This document shows positions 51,298-61,200 of a stretch of DNA of 64,000 nucleotides, one piece after another. The notes under the pieces were generated by a model. The model did not search any database and was not told where the DNA came from. It saw nothing but the letters and a program-made list of their open reading frames with translations. Each line of letters opens with the position of its first letter. Positions within the stretch are counted from its first letter, which is position 1. This DNA comes from CAKSUT01 sp045542335. GTDB taxonomy: Bacteria > Bacillota > Clostridia > Oscillospirales > CAG-382. The position numbers were made by a program, and so were the translations under genes. The stretch covers positions 12,284 through 76,283 of the forward strand of contig JAZQKV010000064.1 in assembly GCA_045542335.1 (NCBI GenBank), given 5' to 3'.

Positions 51298-52797
51298 ATG
51301 ATAAAGATAGGTAACAACGTTATTAAACATCAAAAGAACTTCTGGAACAACTGTATTTTCCATCCCACCGATGCCATAGAGGATTCATGGGGAAAACGCA
51401 TACTTGACAGGATATCCGAGGACAAAGCCATTGACACAGTGCGCATTTACAATATGTTTGAGGATATAGTGTACATCGACGGCAACGGCAAAATCGCATA
51501 CGATTTCAGGGTGAACGACCTGCGTCTTGACTACCTTGTGGAAAAGGGCTTTGATGTGCTCATCGCTTACGGCTTTACGCCCGAATGTATCGCAACATAC
51601 AACGCACATTCAAGCGTGAGCAAAAACAAGACACGTTACAAGGGAAAGCTCATAAACACCTCCATGCCCGACAGCCTTGACACCTGGGAGGATATGTGCT
51701 ACGAGTATACAAAGCACATAGTTGACCGCTACGGTATCGACAGAGTTTCAGGATGGCATCTGCAATGCTGGAACGAGCCGGACATAAAGGCGTTTTTCCT
51801 GGCGCAGCTTGAGGACTGTGAAGACCCACAGGCAAACAAGATAAGAACAGAGGAATATTGCAAGCTCTACGAAAGATTTGAAAAGGCGCTTATGAGAGTA
51901 AGCCGCCGCCTGCACATCGGAGGACCTGCCCTTGCCCTTGTCAACGAGGTTTTTCTCGGAGGCTTTCTCGGCTTTGTAAAGGAAAAAGGACTTCGCCTTG
52001 ACTATATCGCTCTGCACAACTATTCCGGAAAGGGGTGGAGGTCTTTTTCAACTCCCGAGGGAAAATTCAGCGTTGAGGACTGGATTGCAAAACAGAAAGA
52101 GTATCAGGATATAATTGACAGAAGCGGATTTTCCGACACGGAGATTGTTGTTGATGAATGGGGAATGGCATCTCATGGGTATTTCAACCTTGAGGAATGT
52201 CCTGCATTTATCGCCCGTGAAACGGAGATTTTTTCAGCGTATTATGCAAAGCTCATCCACGAGATTATAAGACACGGCATAAAAATGGAAAAGCTCATGA
52301 TATGCCTTTCGGGACAGCACGAAATGGTGACGGATTTTTCAGGCTTCCGCAACTTTTTCACTCTCAATTTCATCGCAAAGCCCATTTACAACGCATATGT
52401 CCTTGCCTCTCGCCTCTACGACGGACTTTTACCTTATTCCTGCGATAATGACAAAATCTGTGTTGTGCCTACAAGTGGCGGCAACGGAGAATATGCCGTA
52501 CTTGCAACCTACAGCGGAGAGGGATTTGATAAAAATTTGCCCACCGTTTCCGAAAAGCTCATGCTTCCCGGTGATGCAGCGGGCAAGACTGTGGAGATTT
52601 ATCTCATAGACAAGGATCACACCAACCCTTACGCAAAGTATCTTGAAATGGGCGAGCCGGAAATGACAAGGGATGTGATAAATACCTTGCGTGACGAGGG
52701 AAACATAAAGGTGTTGCGCACCGAAACCGTAGGTGATGACGGCGGAGTTGACCTTGAGTTTGCCCCCAACAGCCTTTACTTTGTTAAAACCATATAA
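51298..52797 (+). CDS. Family 39 glycoside hydrolase (beta-xylosidase-like)
   Basis: A 499-residue cytosolic clan A glycosidase. The acid/base Glu160 is in CWNEPD and the nucleophile Glu287 in VVDEWG; a TIM barrel spans about 10-370 and a beta-sandwich tail about 380-499. GH39 enzymes release xylose from xylo-oligosaccharides or iduronate from glycosaminoglycans. Because the operon also breaks down glucuronate, either aldouronic acids from glucuronoxylan or uronic-acid-containing animal glycans would fit. AAGGAGAAG lies before the ATG, 12 bases after uxuA. A strong terminator follows. Confidence 0.83.
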   Translation: MIKIGNNVIKHQKNFWNNCIFHPTDAIEDSWGKRILDRISEDKAIDTVRIYNMFEDIVYIDGNGKIAYDFRVNDLRLDYLVEKGFDVLIAYGFTPECIATYNAHSSVSKNKTRYKGKLINTSMPDSLDTWEDMCYEYTKHIVDRYGIDRVSGWHLQCWNEPDIKAFFLAQLEDCEDPQANKIRTEEYCKLYERFEKALMRVSRRLHIGGPALALVNEVFLGGFLGFVKEKGLRLDYIALHNYSGKGWRSFSTPEGKFSVEDWIAKQKEYQDIIDRSGFSDTEIVVDEWGMASHGYFNLEECPAFIARETEIFSAYYAKLIHEIIRHGIKMEKLMICLSGQHEMVTDFSGFRNFFTLNFIAKPIYNAYVLASRLYDGLLPYSCDNDKICVVPTSGGNGEYAVLATYSGEGFDKNLPTVSEKLMLPGDAAGKTVEIYLIDKDHTNPYAKYLEMGEPEMTRDVINTLRDEGNIKVLRTETVGDDGGVDLEFAPNSLYFVKTI

Positions 52798-52800
52798 GTG

Positions 52801-52846
52801 AAATGCACTCCCATGTCGCAAAATTCTGACGTGGGGGTGCATTTTA
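52801..52846 (+). terminator. Terminator of the glucuronate operon
   Basis: AAATGCACTCCCATGTC pairs, with small mismatches, with GACGTGGGGGTGCATTT and runs into TATAG. Confidence 0.8.
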
Positions 52847-52920
52847 TAGTTGTTTGATGTGAAATTGCAAAAAAAGCATTTGTTTCAGACAAATTTACAT
52901 TATTTTGTCCAAAAATGTTA

Positions 52921-52949
52921 TTGACAGACACAAAAAAATATGGTATTAT
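52921..52949 (+). promoter_or_regulatory. Sigma-A promoter of the SLH/beta-helix protein
   Basis: TTGACA, 17 bases, TATTAT, 51 bases before the ATG at 53001; it rules out the earlier in-frame start at 52905. Confidence 0.8.
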
Positions 52950-53000
52950 GTTATAAGCAACAATCTTGTTGTAAGTTTTTTGCCCGAAAGGAGATTTTTT

Positions 53001-56000
53001 ATGACGTTAAGAAAGGTTATCGCTGTCATGCTTGCCTGCCTTATGGCTGTTATGGCTGTAAGCTGTTTTGCAGGTGCGGCGGAAGAGGACAAGGTTCTTG
53101 ACTACACCAAGATGCAGAGAGGTATCTGCGACCACAAGGACACAGGTGTTGTCGAGGTTACTGAGGACAGCGAAAAGGGCAGTGTTGTAAAGTTTACAGT
53201 AAATCCTGCCGCAGAAAAACAGGATTATCTCACAATTGACGGTTATGGTGCCGAGAGCTTTGGCATAGACGTTGCAAAGTATCAGTATATGCTCATCGAC
53301 ATGAAGTTTGTGTCGAGCAAGGTCAATGAAATCCGTCCTGTTATGAGATTTCTCTCCACCACAGGCGGAGGTGTGGAGGGTGCTCCCTACCTTGCGACTG
53401 AGGGTGTACTTACCGCCAACGGCAAGTGGCAGGTTATGGTTATCGATATGCACAAGGGTCTTAAAGAAAAAATGGGCGGTGCAACGGAGTTTTTGATGAA
53501 GCATCTCCAGTTCAGCGTTGGCGGACGTGACATCAAGGCTGAAAAGTTTGGTGCAGGCGACACCATCAGCATTGATAATATCACCCTTACAAATGACATT
53601 TCCGGCATTGCCGTAAACGCAGGCGAAGGCACAAAGGTTGACCCCTCGGCACAGCCCTCCGCTCCTGCGGAAAAGCCTGCCGTACCCGATAAGGAGCTTG
53701 ACTACACCAAGATGCACAGAGGTGTCTGCGACAACGCAGATACAGGTACTGTTGAGGTTGTAGAGGACAGTGCAAAGGGCAAGGTAGTAAAATTCACGAT
53801 AAATCCTGCGGCACAAAAGCAGGACTATATCACCATCGACGGCTACAGCTCCGAGAGCTTTGGCATCGACCTCAAGAAGTACAAGTATATGCTCATCGAC
53901 ATGAAGTTTGTTTCCGACAAGGTTGAAAGCATAAAGCCCACCATGCGTTTCCTCACCACAACAGAGGGCAACATCGAGGGCTTGCCCTATCTTGCTTCCG
54001 AAAACGCACTTGCTTCCGACGGTCTCTGGCACACAGTTGTCATTGACCTGGAAAAGGGTCTTTCCGAAAAGGTTGCAAGCATGAGTGAAGCCATTGCAAA
54101 GCACATCCAGTTCTCTGTAGGCGGACGTGAACACATGGCTGAAAAGTTTGGTGCAGGCGACGAAATCTATGTTGCAAAGATTGTTCTTACAAATTCCGAC
54201 AAGAACATAAGCGGAGAATTCGGTCAGACATCCTCCACCGCACCTGCCGGTCCTTCCTTTACCGCAGAGGACAAGGTGCTTGACTACACAAAGATGCAGA
54301 GAGGTATTTGCGATCACAGAGATACGGGTAAGGTTGAAGTGGTTGACGACGGCGGCAAGCAGGTAGTAAAGTTTACGGTAAATCCTGCCGCTACAAATCC
54401 CGATTATCTTACAATTGACGGATATGGTGCTGAATCCTTTGGTATCGATATCACAAAGTATAAGTATATGGTAATCGATATGAAGTTTGTTTCCGGCACA
54501 CTCCAGAGCATAAAGCCCGTTATGAGATTCCTCTCCACAACAGAGGGCGGCGTTGCGGGTGCTCCCTATGTCCCTGCCGCTGAGGCACTTGTTGCGAACG
54601 GCGAGTGGACAAAGGTTGTCATCAATATGCAGGCGGCTCTTTCTTCCTTTACCGCAGGAAAGAGTGAGGCGATTATGAAGCATCTCCAGTTCAGCGTTGG
54701 CGGACGTGAACACAAGGCGGCTTCCTTTGGTGACGGTGACGAAATCTATGTAGGCAATATCACTCTTACAAACAAGAGCCCTTATGCGGACAAGGACTTC
54801 AAGGTCACCTTCTCCGCAGGATATGCAAACGCACAGGGTGAAAACCCCGCAACTATCACTGCAAAACCCGGTGCGAAGATTACACTTCCCGAAATCCCCT
54901 ACACCGCAGAAGGCTATGCTACCACAAAGTGGCTTGCTTCCAACTCCGGACAGGGTATGCTTCCCGGTAGCACCTTTGAAATGCCCGAGGGCGACGTTGA
55001 CTTTGTGGCTCTCTGGGAGCAGGTTGTTGCGGCACGCGACTATATTGCAATAGATTATGCAGGATATTACAACGGTATCTGCGACCACGTTGATACCGCC
55101 ACAGGTACAGTGACAAGCTTTGCAGGCAAGGGCGTTGTTGAGGTTATACCCAATCCCGAAATGACCTCCACAAAGGGCGAAGCCATAAACCTTGACGGTT
55201 GGAGCTACGGCAGCGCAAAGATCAATACCTCTTTGTACAAGACACTCATCATTGAGTATCTCTATCTCTCTGATAATCCTGTTGAGGGAAATGCCAAGTT
55301 CAACATCATGGCGAGAAACTTCTCCAAGCAGACACAGCTCGTTTCCAGAGAGCCTATTATCGAGGGCAGATGGGCGACCTTCTCCTTTGATATCGGCAAG
55401 GCTTATGAAAACAAGCTTGATACCGCAGATCCCATTATCGCACAGGCTCATATCTATCCTCTCGGCTCAAACAGCGTAAAGAATATGAGTGCAAACGACA
55501 GAATTTATGTCGGCAAGATTATCGCAATCCCCGAAGAAGCTACAGGTTCCGTTGCACATGAGGGATATATCAACGGCTACTCCAACGGCACCTTCGGTAT
55601 CTCCGGAAATATGTCCAGAGCGGAGGCTTGCACAATAGTTGCACGTCTTGTAGCGGGCGGAGATGCAAATGTACCCCTTGACAAGACAAGCTCTTTCAGT
55701 GACGTGACAAGCGACAAGTGGTATCACAAGTATGTTTCCTATGTTGAAAGTCTCGGCTATCTTAAGAGCTATTCCGGCACATTCCTCCCTGATCAGAAGA
55801 TCACAAGAGCAGAATTTGTTGAACTCGTTTACAACATGGGTCTTCTCAAGGATGCAGGCAAGAACGGCGTGTTTACCGACGTTGCGGCTGATCATCCCAG
55901 AGCACAGGTTATTGCCGCTGCCGGCAAGGCAGGTCTTGTAAATGGTTATGCAAACGGTGACGGAACATTCTCCTTCAAGCCCGATGCCACAATCACAAGA

Positions 56001-57659
56001 GCAGAGGTTGTAAAGGTTATCAACAATGCCTATGGCAAGAAGTGCAGCGCAGACGGAATTTTTGAAAGCGCAAAGACAAAGTTCTCTGACGTACCCGAAA
56101 CACACTGGGCATTTGCAGACATCATCGATGCTTCCGTGAGCCACATCAGCTATATTGATGCCGACGGCAAGGAAATCTGGAAGTTTGTAACTGACGGCTC
56201 TGTGGCTTCCGAGGACTTTAACGCCGACTTTGAAGAAGGCGAAAAGGTGATGAACGAGTATGCACAAAAGATTGATGCAAGGATTGCAGAAATCCGGGCA
56301 ACAAAATCCGCATACGAAGTAAAGGGCAAGAAGATTTATGTATCGGCAAGCGGTAATGATGCAAACGACGGCCTTTCTGAGGCAACACCTGTAAAGACTC
56401 TCACAAAGGCAACCTCCCTTGCAACAACAGGTGATGCGGTGCTTCTCAAGAGAGGCGATATGTGGAGAGAAAGATTCAAGACCAAGGGCGGTGTTACTTA
56501 CTCCGCATACGGCGAGGGTGCAAAGCCTGTGATCAATGCGAACGTTCACGGCGACGTTGCTGATGAATCCCTCTGGACACTCGTTGAGGGTACAACAAAC
56601 ATCTGGAAGTACGCAAAGAACATCCCCGATGTAGGTAATATCATTGTGGACGGCGGCTATGAAAACGGTGGCAAGACAATCGAAAGACTTGCATCCGGCG
56701 TAAAGGTGGAAGACAATGAGGTGAAGGTCAACGGCAAGAAGTTTGACCCTAAGACTCACCTTGCAGAGGACAACTACTTTATTTCCGAGTATATCAACGG
56801 CAATATTGATTCCGCAACACTCTATGTAAGATGTGACGCAGGCAATCCCGGTAAGGTTTACAAGTCCATCGAAATCGCATACAGAGGTTATGGCATTTCC
56901 GGAGTATCCAACGTAACATACGACAACCTTTGTATCATGTACGCAGGCTCTCATGGAGTGGGCATGGGCAACGTAGTAAATGTCAAGTTTACAAACTGCG
57001 AAATCGGATATGTGGGCGGCTCATCACAGCATTTCAACGACAACGGCACAATCACACGTTACGGAAACGGTATTGAAGTTTACGGCTCTTGTGACAACTA
57101 TGTAATCGACAACTGCTATGTATACCAGTGCTATGATGCAGGTATCACACACCAGAAGCAGCTTGGCGGCAACGATGCGTGTGTAGAAGAAAACGTTTGG
57201 TTTACAAACAACGTAATTGACAGATGTATCTACAACATTGAGTACTTCATGGGTATTGCAGACAATGCGGCTGTTGAAAGAAAAATGAAGAACATCAATT
57301 ACATCGGCAATCTCCTTGCACGTTCCGGCTACGGTTGGGGAATGAGCCCGAACCGTTCCGCAAGTATCAAGGGGTGGGATCACCACAACAACAGAGCAGA
57401 AGGCTTTACAATTGAGAACAATGTGTTCTTCCTTGACAAGGTGAATGCGTGCGACTACGGCACAGGCAACATCGCATGGCTTCCCACACACAAGGGTAAT
57501 ACATACATTCAGAAGTACGGCAACACTCTCACAAAGGTTGGAGCGAATGGCGCAACGCAGTACATGATGGACGGAAGTGCGAAGCACAATCTCGAAAAGA
57601 TTGTTGGCGAAACGGATGCGAAGCTTTATTTTGTAAAAGCTGAAACCGAGGTTAAATAA
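53001..57659 (+). CDS. Cell-surface protein: repeated beta modules, InlB-type repeat, three SLH domains, parallel beta-helix
   Basis: A 1552-residue exported protein. Signal peptide about 1-26. Three similar modules begin at residues 31, 231 and 425, each opening with DYTKM-RG-CD and about 170 residues long with linkers rich in Pro/Ala; a divergent fourth begins at about 681 (YYNGICDH). A Listeria-Bacteroides repeat lies at about 600-675, three SLH domains at about 855-1040 (GYINGYSNGTFG, ITRAEFVELVYNMG, ITRAEVVKVINNAYG), and a right-handed beta-helix at about 1110-1540 opening with KIYVSASGNDANDG as in secreted polysaccharide lyases. The modules may bind carbohydrate, the SLH part the cell wall, and the helix may cut or bind a pectin-like glycan; no catalytic residues are certain. 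GAAAGGAG precedes the ATG. Confidence 0.83.
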   Translation: MTLRKVIAVMLACLMAVMAVSCFAGAAEEDKVLDYTKMQRGICDHKDTGVVEVTEDSEKGSVVKFTVNPAAEKQDYLTIDGYGAESFGIDVAKYQYMLIDMKFVSSKVNEIRPVMRFLSTTGGGVEGAPYLATEGVLTANGKWQVMVIDMHKGLKEKMGGATEFLMKHLQFSVGGRDIKAEKFGAGDTISIDNITLTNDISGIAVNAGEGTKVDPSAQPSAPAEKPAVPDKELDYTKMHRGVCDNADTGTVEVVEDSAKGKVVKFTINPAAQKQDYITIDGYSSESFGIDLKKYKYMLIDMKFVSDKVESIKPTMRFLTTTEGNIEGLPYLASENALASDGLWHTVVIDLEKGLSEKVASMSEAIAKHIQFSVGGREHMAEKFGAGDEIYVAKIVLTNSDKNISGEFGQTSSTAPAGPSFTAEDKVLDYTKMQRGICDHRDTGKVEVVDDGGKQVVKFTVNPAATNPDYLTIDGYGAESFGIDITKYKYMVIDMKFVSGTLQSIKPVMRFLSTTEGGVAGAPYVPAAEALVANGEWTKVVINMQAALSSFTAGKSEAIMKHLQFSVGGREHKAASFGDGDEIYVGNITLTNKSPYADKDFKVTFSAGYANAQGENPATITAKPGAKITLPEIPYTAEGYATTKWLASNSGQGMLPGSTFEMPEGDVDFVALWEQVVAARDYIAIDYAGYYNGICDHVDTATGTVTSFAGKGVVEVIPNPEMTSTKGEAINLDGWSYGSAKINTSLYKTLIIEYLYLSDNPVEGNAKFNIMARNFSKQTQLVSREPIIEGRWATFSFDIGKAYENKLDTADPIIAQAHIYPLGSNSVKNMSANDRIYVGKIIAIPEEATGSVAHEGYINGYSNGTFGISGNMSRAEACTIVARLVAGGDANVPLDKTSSFSDVTSDKWYHKYVSYVESLGYLKSYSGTFLPDQKITRAEFVELVYNMGLLKDAGKNGVFTDVAADHPRAQVIAAAGKAGLVNGYANGDGTFSFKPDATITRAEVVKVINNAYGKKCSADGIFESAKTKFSDVPETHWAFADIIDASVSHISYIDADGKEIWKFVTDGSVASEDFNADFEEGEKVMNEYAQKIDARIAEIRATKSAYEVKGKKIYVSASGNDANDGLSEATPVKTLTKATSLATTGDAVLLKRGDMWRERFKTKGGVTYSAYGEGAKPVINANVHGDVADESLWTLVEGTTNIWKYAKNIPDVGNIIVDGGYENGGKTIERLASGVKVEDNEVKVNGKKFDPKTHLAEDNYFISEYINGNIDSATLYVRCDAGNPGKVYKSIEIAYRGYGISGVSNVTYDNLCIMYAGSHGVGMGNVVNVKFTNCEIGYVGGSSQHFNDNGTITRYGNGIEVYGSCDNYVIDNCYVYQCYDAGITHQKQLGGNDACVEENVWFTNNVIDRCIYNIEYFMGIADNAAVERKMKNINYIGNLLARSGYGWGMSPNRSASIKGWDHHNNRAEGFTIENNVFFLDKVNACDYGTGNIAWLPTHKGNTYIQKYGNTLTKVGANGATQYMMDGSAKHNLEKIVGETDAKLYFVKAETEVK
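53091..54775 (+). repeat. Three tandem coding repeats of about 590 bases
   Basis: Units start at 53091, 53691 and 54273. They share long near-identical stretches such as CTTGACTACACCAAGATGCA near the start, and CAGTT(C)-GCGTTGGCGGACGTGA near the end of each. Nucleotide-level likeness points to recent duplication or gene conversion. Confidence 0.75.
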
Positions 57660-57677
57660 TAATTCAAGCATCAGGCA

Positions 57678-57710
57678 AAGGGACGGATTTTTGATCCGTC
57701 CCTTTTTTCT
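57678..57710 (+). terminator. Terminator of the SLH/beta-helix gene
   Basis: AAGGGACGGAT pairs with ATCCGTCCCTT around TTTTG, then TTTTCTG. Confidence 0.9.
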
Positions 57711-57794
57711 GTAAAAAGACTTTTGAGAATTTGGGCAGATTGCACGAATATTTCTGCCGGGAAATGAAATTAACAATTCATTTAAACAAATTGC

Positions 57795-57823
57795 TTGACA
57801 GAGTTAAACAAATAACATATACT
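57795..57823 (+). promoter_or_regulatory. Sigma-A promoter of the interrupted dockerin protein
   Basis: TTGACA, 17 bases, TATACT, about 65 bases before the ATG at 57889. The promoter and ribosome site are intact although the gene is interrupted. Confidence 0.75.
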
Positions 57824-57888
57824 GTTTTTATCGTGGGATAGTGTAAATGTATAAATCCCGTTGAAAAATACAAAAAGGAGAGAATTGT

Positions 57889-58194
57889 ATGAAAACAACG
57901 AAGTTGCTTGCTGTTTTGCTCAGCATTATGATGGTTATGTCGTGCTTCAGCCTTACAGTTGGCGCAACCGAAGCTGTGGATGAACAGGATGCAATCGCAG
58001 TTGAAGTTGAAAACGAAGCAGAAGCTATTGCGGAGGAAGAATCCGAGGATGGGACTTTTGCAGATGAGAAAGAAACTCCCGAAGAAGAGGAGATTTTCGA
58101 AGAAGAGGAGCTTGACGAGGAAGTGGTTCTTGCCGAGGCAGAAGAAGTTGCCGGGGAAGAAACCGAGGCTGAAATTGAGCTTCTTTCCGAATAA
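57889..58194 (+). CDS. Signal peptide and acidic segment, 5' part of an interrupted surface protein
   Basis: A 101-codon frame with AAAAGGAGAG before its ATG. Residues 1-26 are a signal peptide (LLAVLLSIMMVMSCFSLTVGA), and the remainder is almost only Glu, Ala, Asp and Val. It ends with a TAA at 58192-58194, but the same frame continues without any further stop for 1817 codons, starting with DYAELLGAEDWWF. The likeliest reading is one exported protein of about 1919 residues broken by a point mutation of a Glu, Gln or Lys codon. As it stands, only a short acidic secreted peptide would be made. A sequencing or assembly error is an alternative. Confidence 0.75.
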   Translation: MKTTKLLAVLLSIMMVMSCFSLTVGATEAVDEQDAIAVEVENEAEAIAEEESEDGTFADEKETPEEEEIFEEEELDEEVVLAEAEEVAGEETEAEIELLSE

Positions 58195-58248
58195 GACTAT
58201 GCAGAGCTTCTCGGGGCGGAGGATTGGTGGTTTATCAGAACCGCAAAT

Positions 58249-61200
58249 TTGGGTAATATTAACGCAGGTAAAGGCAGTGGCGTGCAGCTTACAAATAAAT
58301 CTGATCCTGTAACAGGTTATCATTATGTTCATCTCACGCCAACTAACTCTTCAAATGATACACATCTTGATGTGTATACATATTCTCCTGTGGTAAATGT
58401 TGTTGACACAACTGTTACGCTTAAATTTCTTATCCGTACTAACCTTGAGATTGCACCGAGTGTGAGTTTTTATAAAGCTAAAACGTCCGCTAATAAGGAT
58501 TTTAATGGTGGAAATGGCGGAAGTGTAACCGGTGATAATTATAACGGCAGCGGAGAGTGGTATGTTTATACAATCACAAAAAGCGACTTCGATGCAGGTT
58601 GTGCAAACTTTGCTCAAAATCACCTTAGCCTTTTTGGAGGTGGAGTAAAAGGAAATGCTTATTACACAGAGGAGTATTTGAACGACGACGGAACAACAAC
58701 CAAAGCATATATTGATATTGCTGCTTGGGGTATTGTAAAGTCTGACGGTGTGGCTGAAGAAGATTTGACGAATGAAGCAAAAACGGTCACAGTTGTATTT
58801 GATCCTGCAAATAATGGGGCAACTACGTCTGCCGATTATGTAGAGCCTTACAACGGCTATGTTACTTTTCCTGCCGAAAACCCCACATGGGAGAATCATA
58901 CTTTCCTGGGCTGGTCGACGAAACTCGGTGGCGAAGTGATAGATACAACGGAAGTAACCGTTCCTGTAAAGAATACCACATATTATGGTGTTTGGGAAAT
59001 GGTTGACAATACGGTTGAACAAGAGAATGCTGTTTATGTTTCAGCATCGGCTTCGGGAAGTGACACATATAATGACGGACGTTCTGCGAAATTCCCGTTC
59101 AAGACACTTAACAAAGCTCAATCATTTATAACCTCAGACAGTACAATAGATACAGTTTATATCGTTGGTACTGCAGGCAAGTCCGGTGAACTTGGATTCG
59201 GCAGAAGTGATAAGACTATTTATATCCGTGGCTATAACGGAAACAGCGATATTGCTGATGTTGGTACCGGATCACATTTCTATTTCAAGGGCGATCTTGA
59301 CTTTGATGACGTGACGATAAAGATGGATACCAGCGACGGAAGATTTATGGCTCAAGGTCATAATTTGACGGTTGGCTCCAAAGCAAAAACTACCAATGCA
59401 AAGCTTTCGCATTATTACTACAGCAACAGAGGCAGTGCCGGAAAAGGAACTTCCACGTCTAATCTTATGGATAGTGTTATAAATCTTAATTCCGGCTCTT
59501 GGGTTAGGGTTGTAGGTCCTTGGACGGGATATACAATGTATGGTAAGGCGGTGTTCAATATTGATGGCACTGCTTCTGTTAGCCGTATAACACTTGGACA
59601 TGGAAGTAACTCTGTTCAAAAGCATAACGGCGAGCTTATTATCAATCTTAATGGAGGCACTCTCGATGCATTTAACCTTGAAACGTCGGGCAACGCTGCA
59701 TCGACTGCTACACAAAATGGATTGCGTTATTTAACCATTAATGGTGGTAAGGCAAATACTATTATGCTTTCGCCTGCCGTAAAAGATACTGTAACAGGAT
59801 ATACAGTTGTTGAAATCAACAAGGGCGCAAGTGTAACAAATGATATTGCTGCCGGCAGTGGTGATGACGGAGAAGGCAGAATTGTTATTTTCAATGACAG
59901 CGCAACCGTCAAGACCGTAAACGATGATACGGCAGTTGTTCTTAAGGTAACAGGTGCAAATGTCAAGGCAGATGTAACTGTTGACTATGCAAATAATTAC
60001 ACCGCAACTCTTAACGGCTATACCTATACCGTTACCGATGCTGCATATAATCAGGTGACAATTACAAATGCAGCAGGTGAAGTGACAACACTTGATGTTG
60101 AGGACGACGGCATAATCACACCAGAAGAATATACATTTACAAGCGGCGTAAATACCGTTGCATTCTCAAGAAAGAAGTATGACACGGTCTGGCTTGACAA
60201 TGTAAACGGCGACGATGCAAATTACGGTACGGAAGATTCCCCTGTCAAGACTCTTGCAACAGCTTATACAATCCTTGATACCGCTGATGGCAAGACCTGC
60301 ACAATCAATTTTGTAAGCGATTATGCAGAGGTAGATGGATACGTTTACCATCCTTCACACGAGGGTGTTGTGGTATGGCAGGGTATCGGCGAAACGCCTG
60401 TTAAATATTCCAAGGGAGATTCCTCAAGAATAGTTCTTAGTGGCGACACAACCTTTAAGAACATCGCATATTCAAACGCCGGTGAAGCATCGCTGGGTAT
60501 CAGAAACAATGCCTTTGTTCTTGAAGACGGCTCGTCCATTGGAACAAGTAGACTCACAATCGGAAACTATGAGCACGCAAATATACACGGACTCGATGCA
60601 AGCTATCATCTTAAAGAGGGTACAAGCGTAAGCGGCGTTTCTCTTGTGGGTAACTACCTGAGCGGCTCGTATACAAACTCCGGCAAGATCACTTTCATAA
60701 ACGACGGTGCAACTATCGGTACTGTAAATGATACCAAAGCCTCCATTGCTCTTGCACACTCAACCTCATGGAGCGACACCGGCGATAAAAACGGTGGTCT
60801 TGATGAAAATGAGGTAGGTAAGTTCAGCGGAACTCTTCTTGTAGAACTCAACAGCGGTACATTGAATGGTGCTGTAAACCTTGGAAGAAATGTTGTTACC
60901 GAGGGTCTTGCTCATTTTCAATTTAACGGCGGTACATACAAGGGCGACATAGTGACAGTTGGTCATAAGAGCGCAGGCGGCGCAGATTCTTCTCCCTACA
61001 TGAAGGGCGTGTATGTATTTGAAATCAACGGCGGTACATTTGAAAAGCCTCAGATTTCCTGCGGATTGCTTGACGGCACAACGACTATGGCAACATACGT
61101 TGGCGGCGAGGAAAAGGTGGCTGCAGGCTCGGCTTATTCAGCACCTGAAAATCTCACAAGAGTGATAATCTTCAACAACGGCATGGCAGAAGGCTTTACG

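Noticed and set aside
54273..54775. CRISPR-like or satellite repeats in 53-55 kb
   Set aside because: The repeats are about 590 bases long, in frame and protein-coding; no short regularly spaced repeats occur anywhere in the window.
53007..55451. An 814-codon minus-strand frame antisense to the SLH/beta-helix gene
   Set aside because: Same codon-bias artefact; the plus strand has promoter, ribosome site, signal peptide and recognisable domains.
58192..58194. Reassigned stop codons or selenocysteine as explanation of the in-frame stops
   Set aside because: The two interrupted genes use different stops (TGA at 25491, TAA at 58192), ordinary genes here end in all three stops, and no SECIS-like hairpin was noticed after the TGA.
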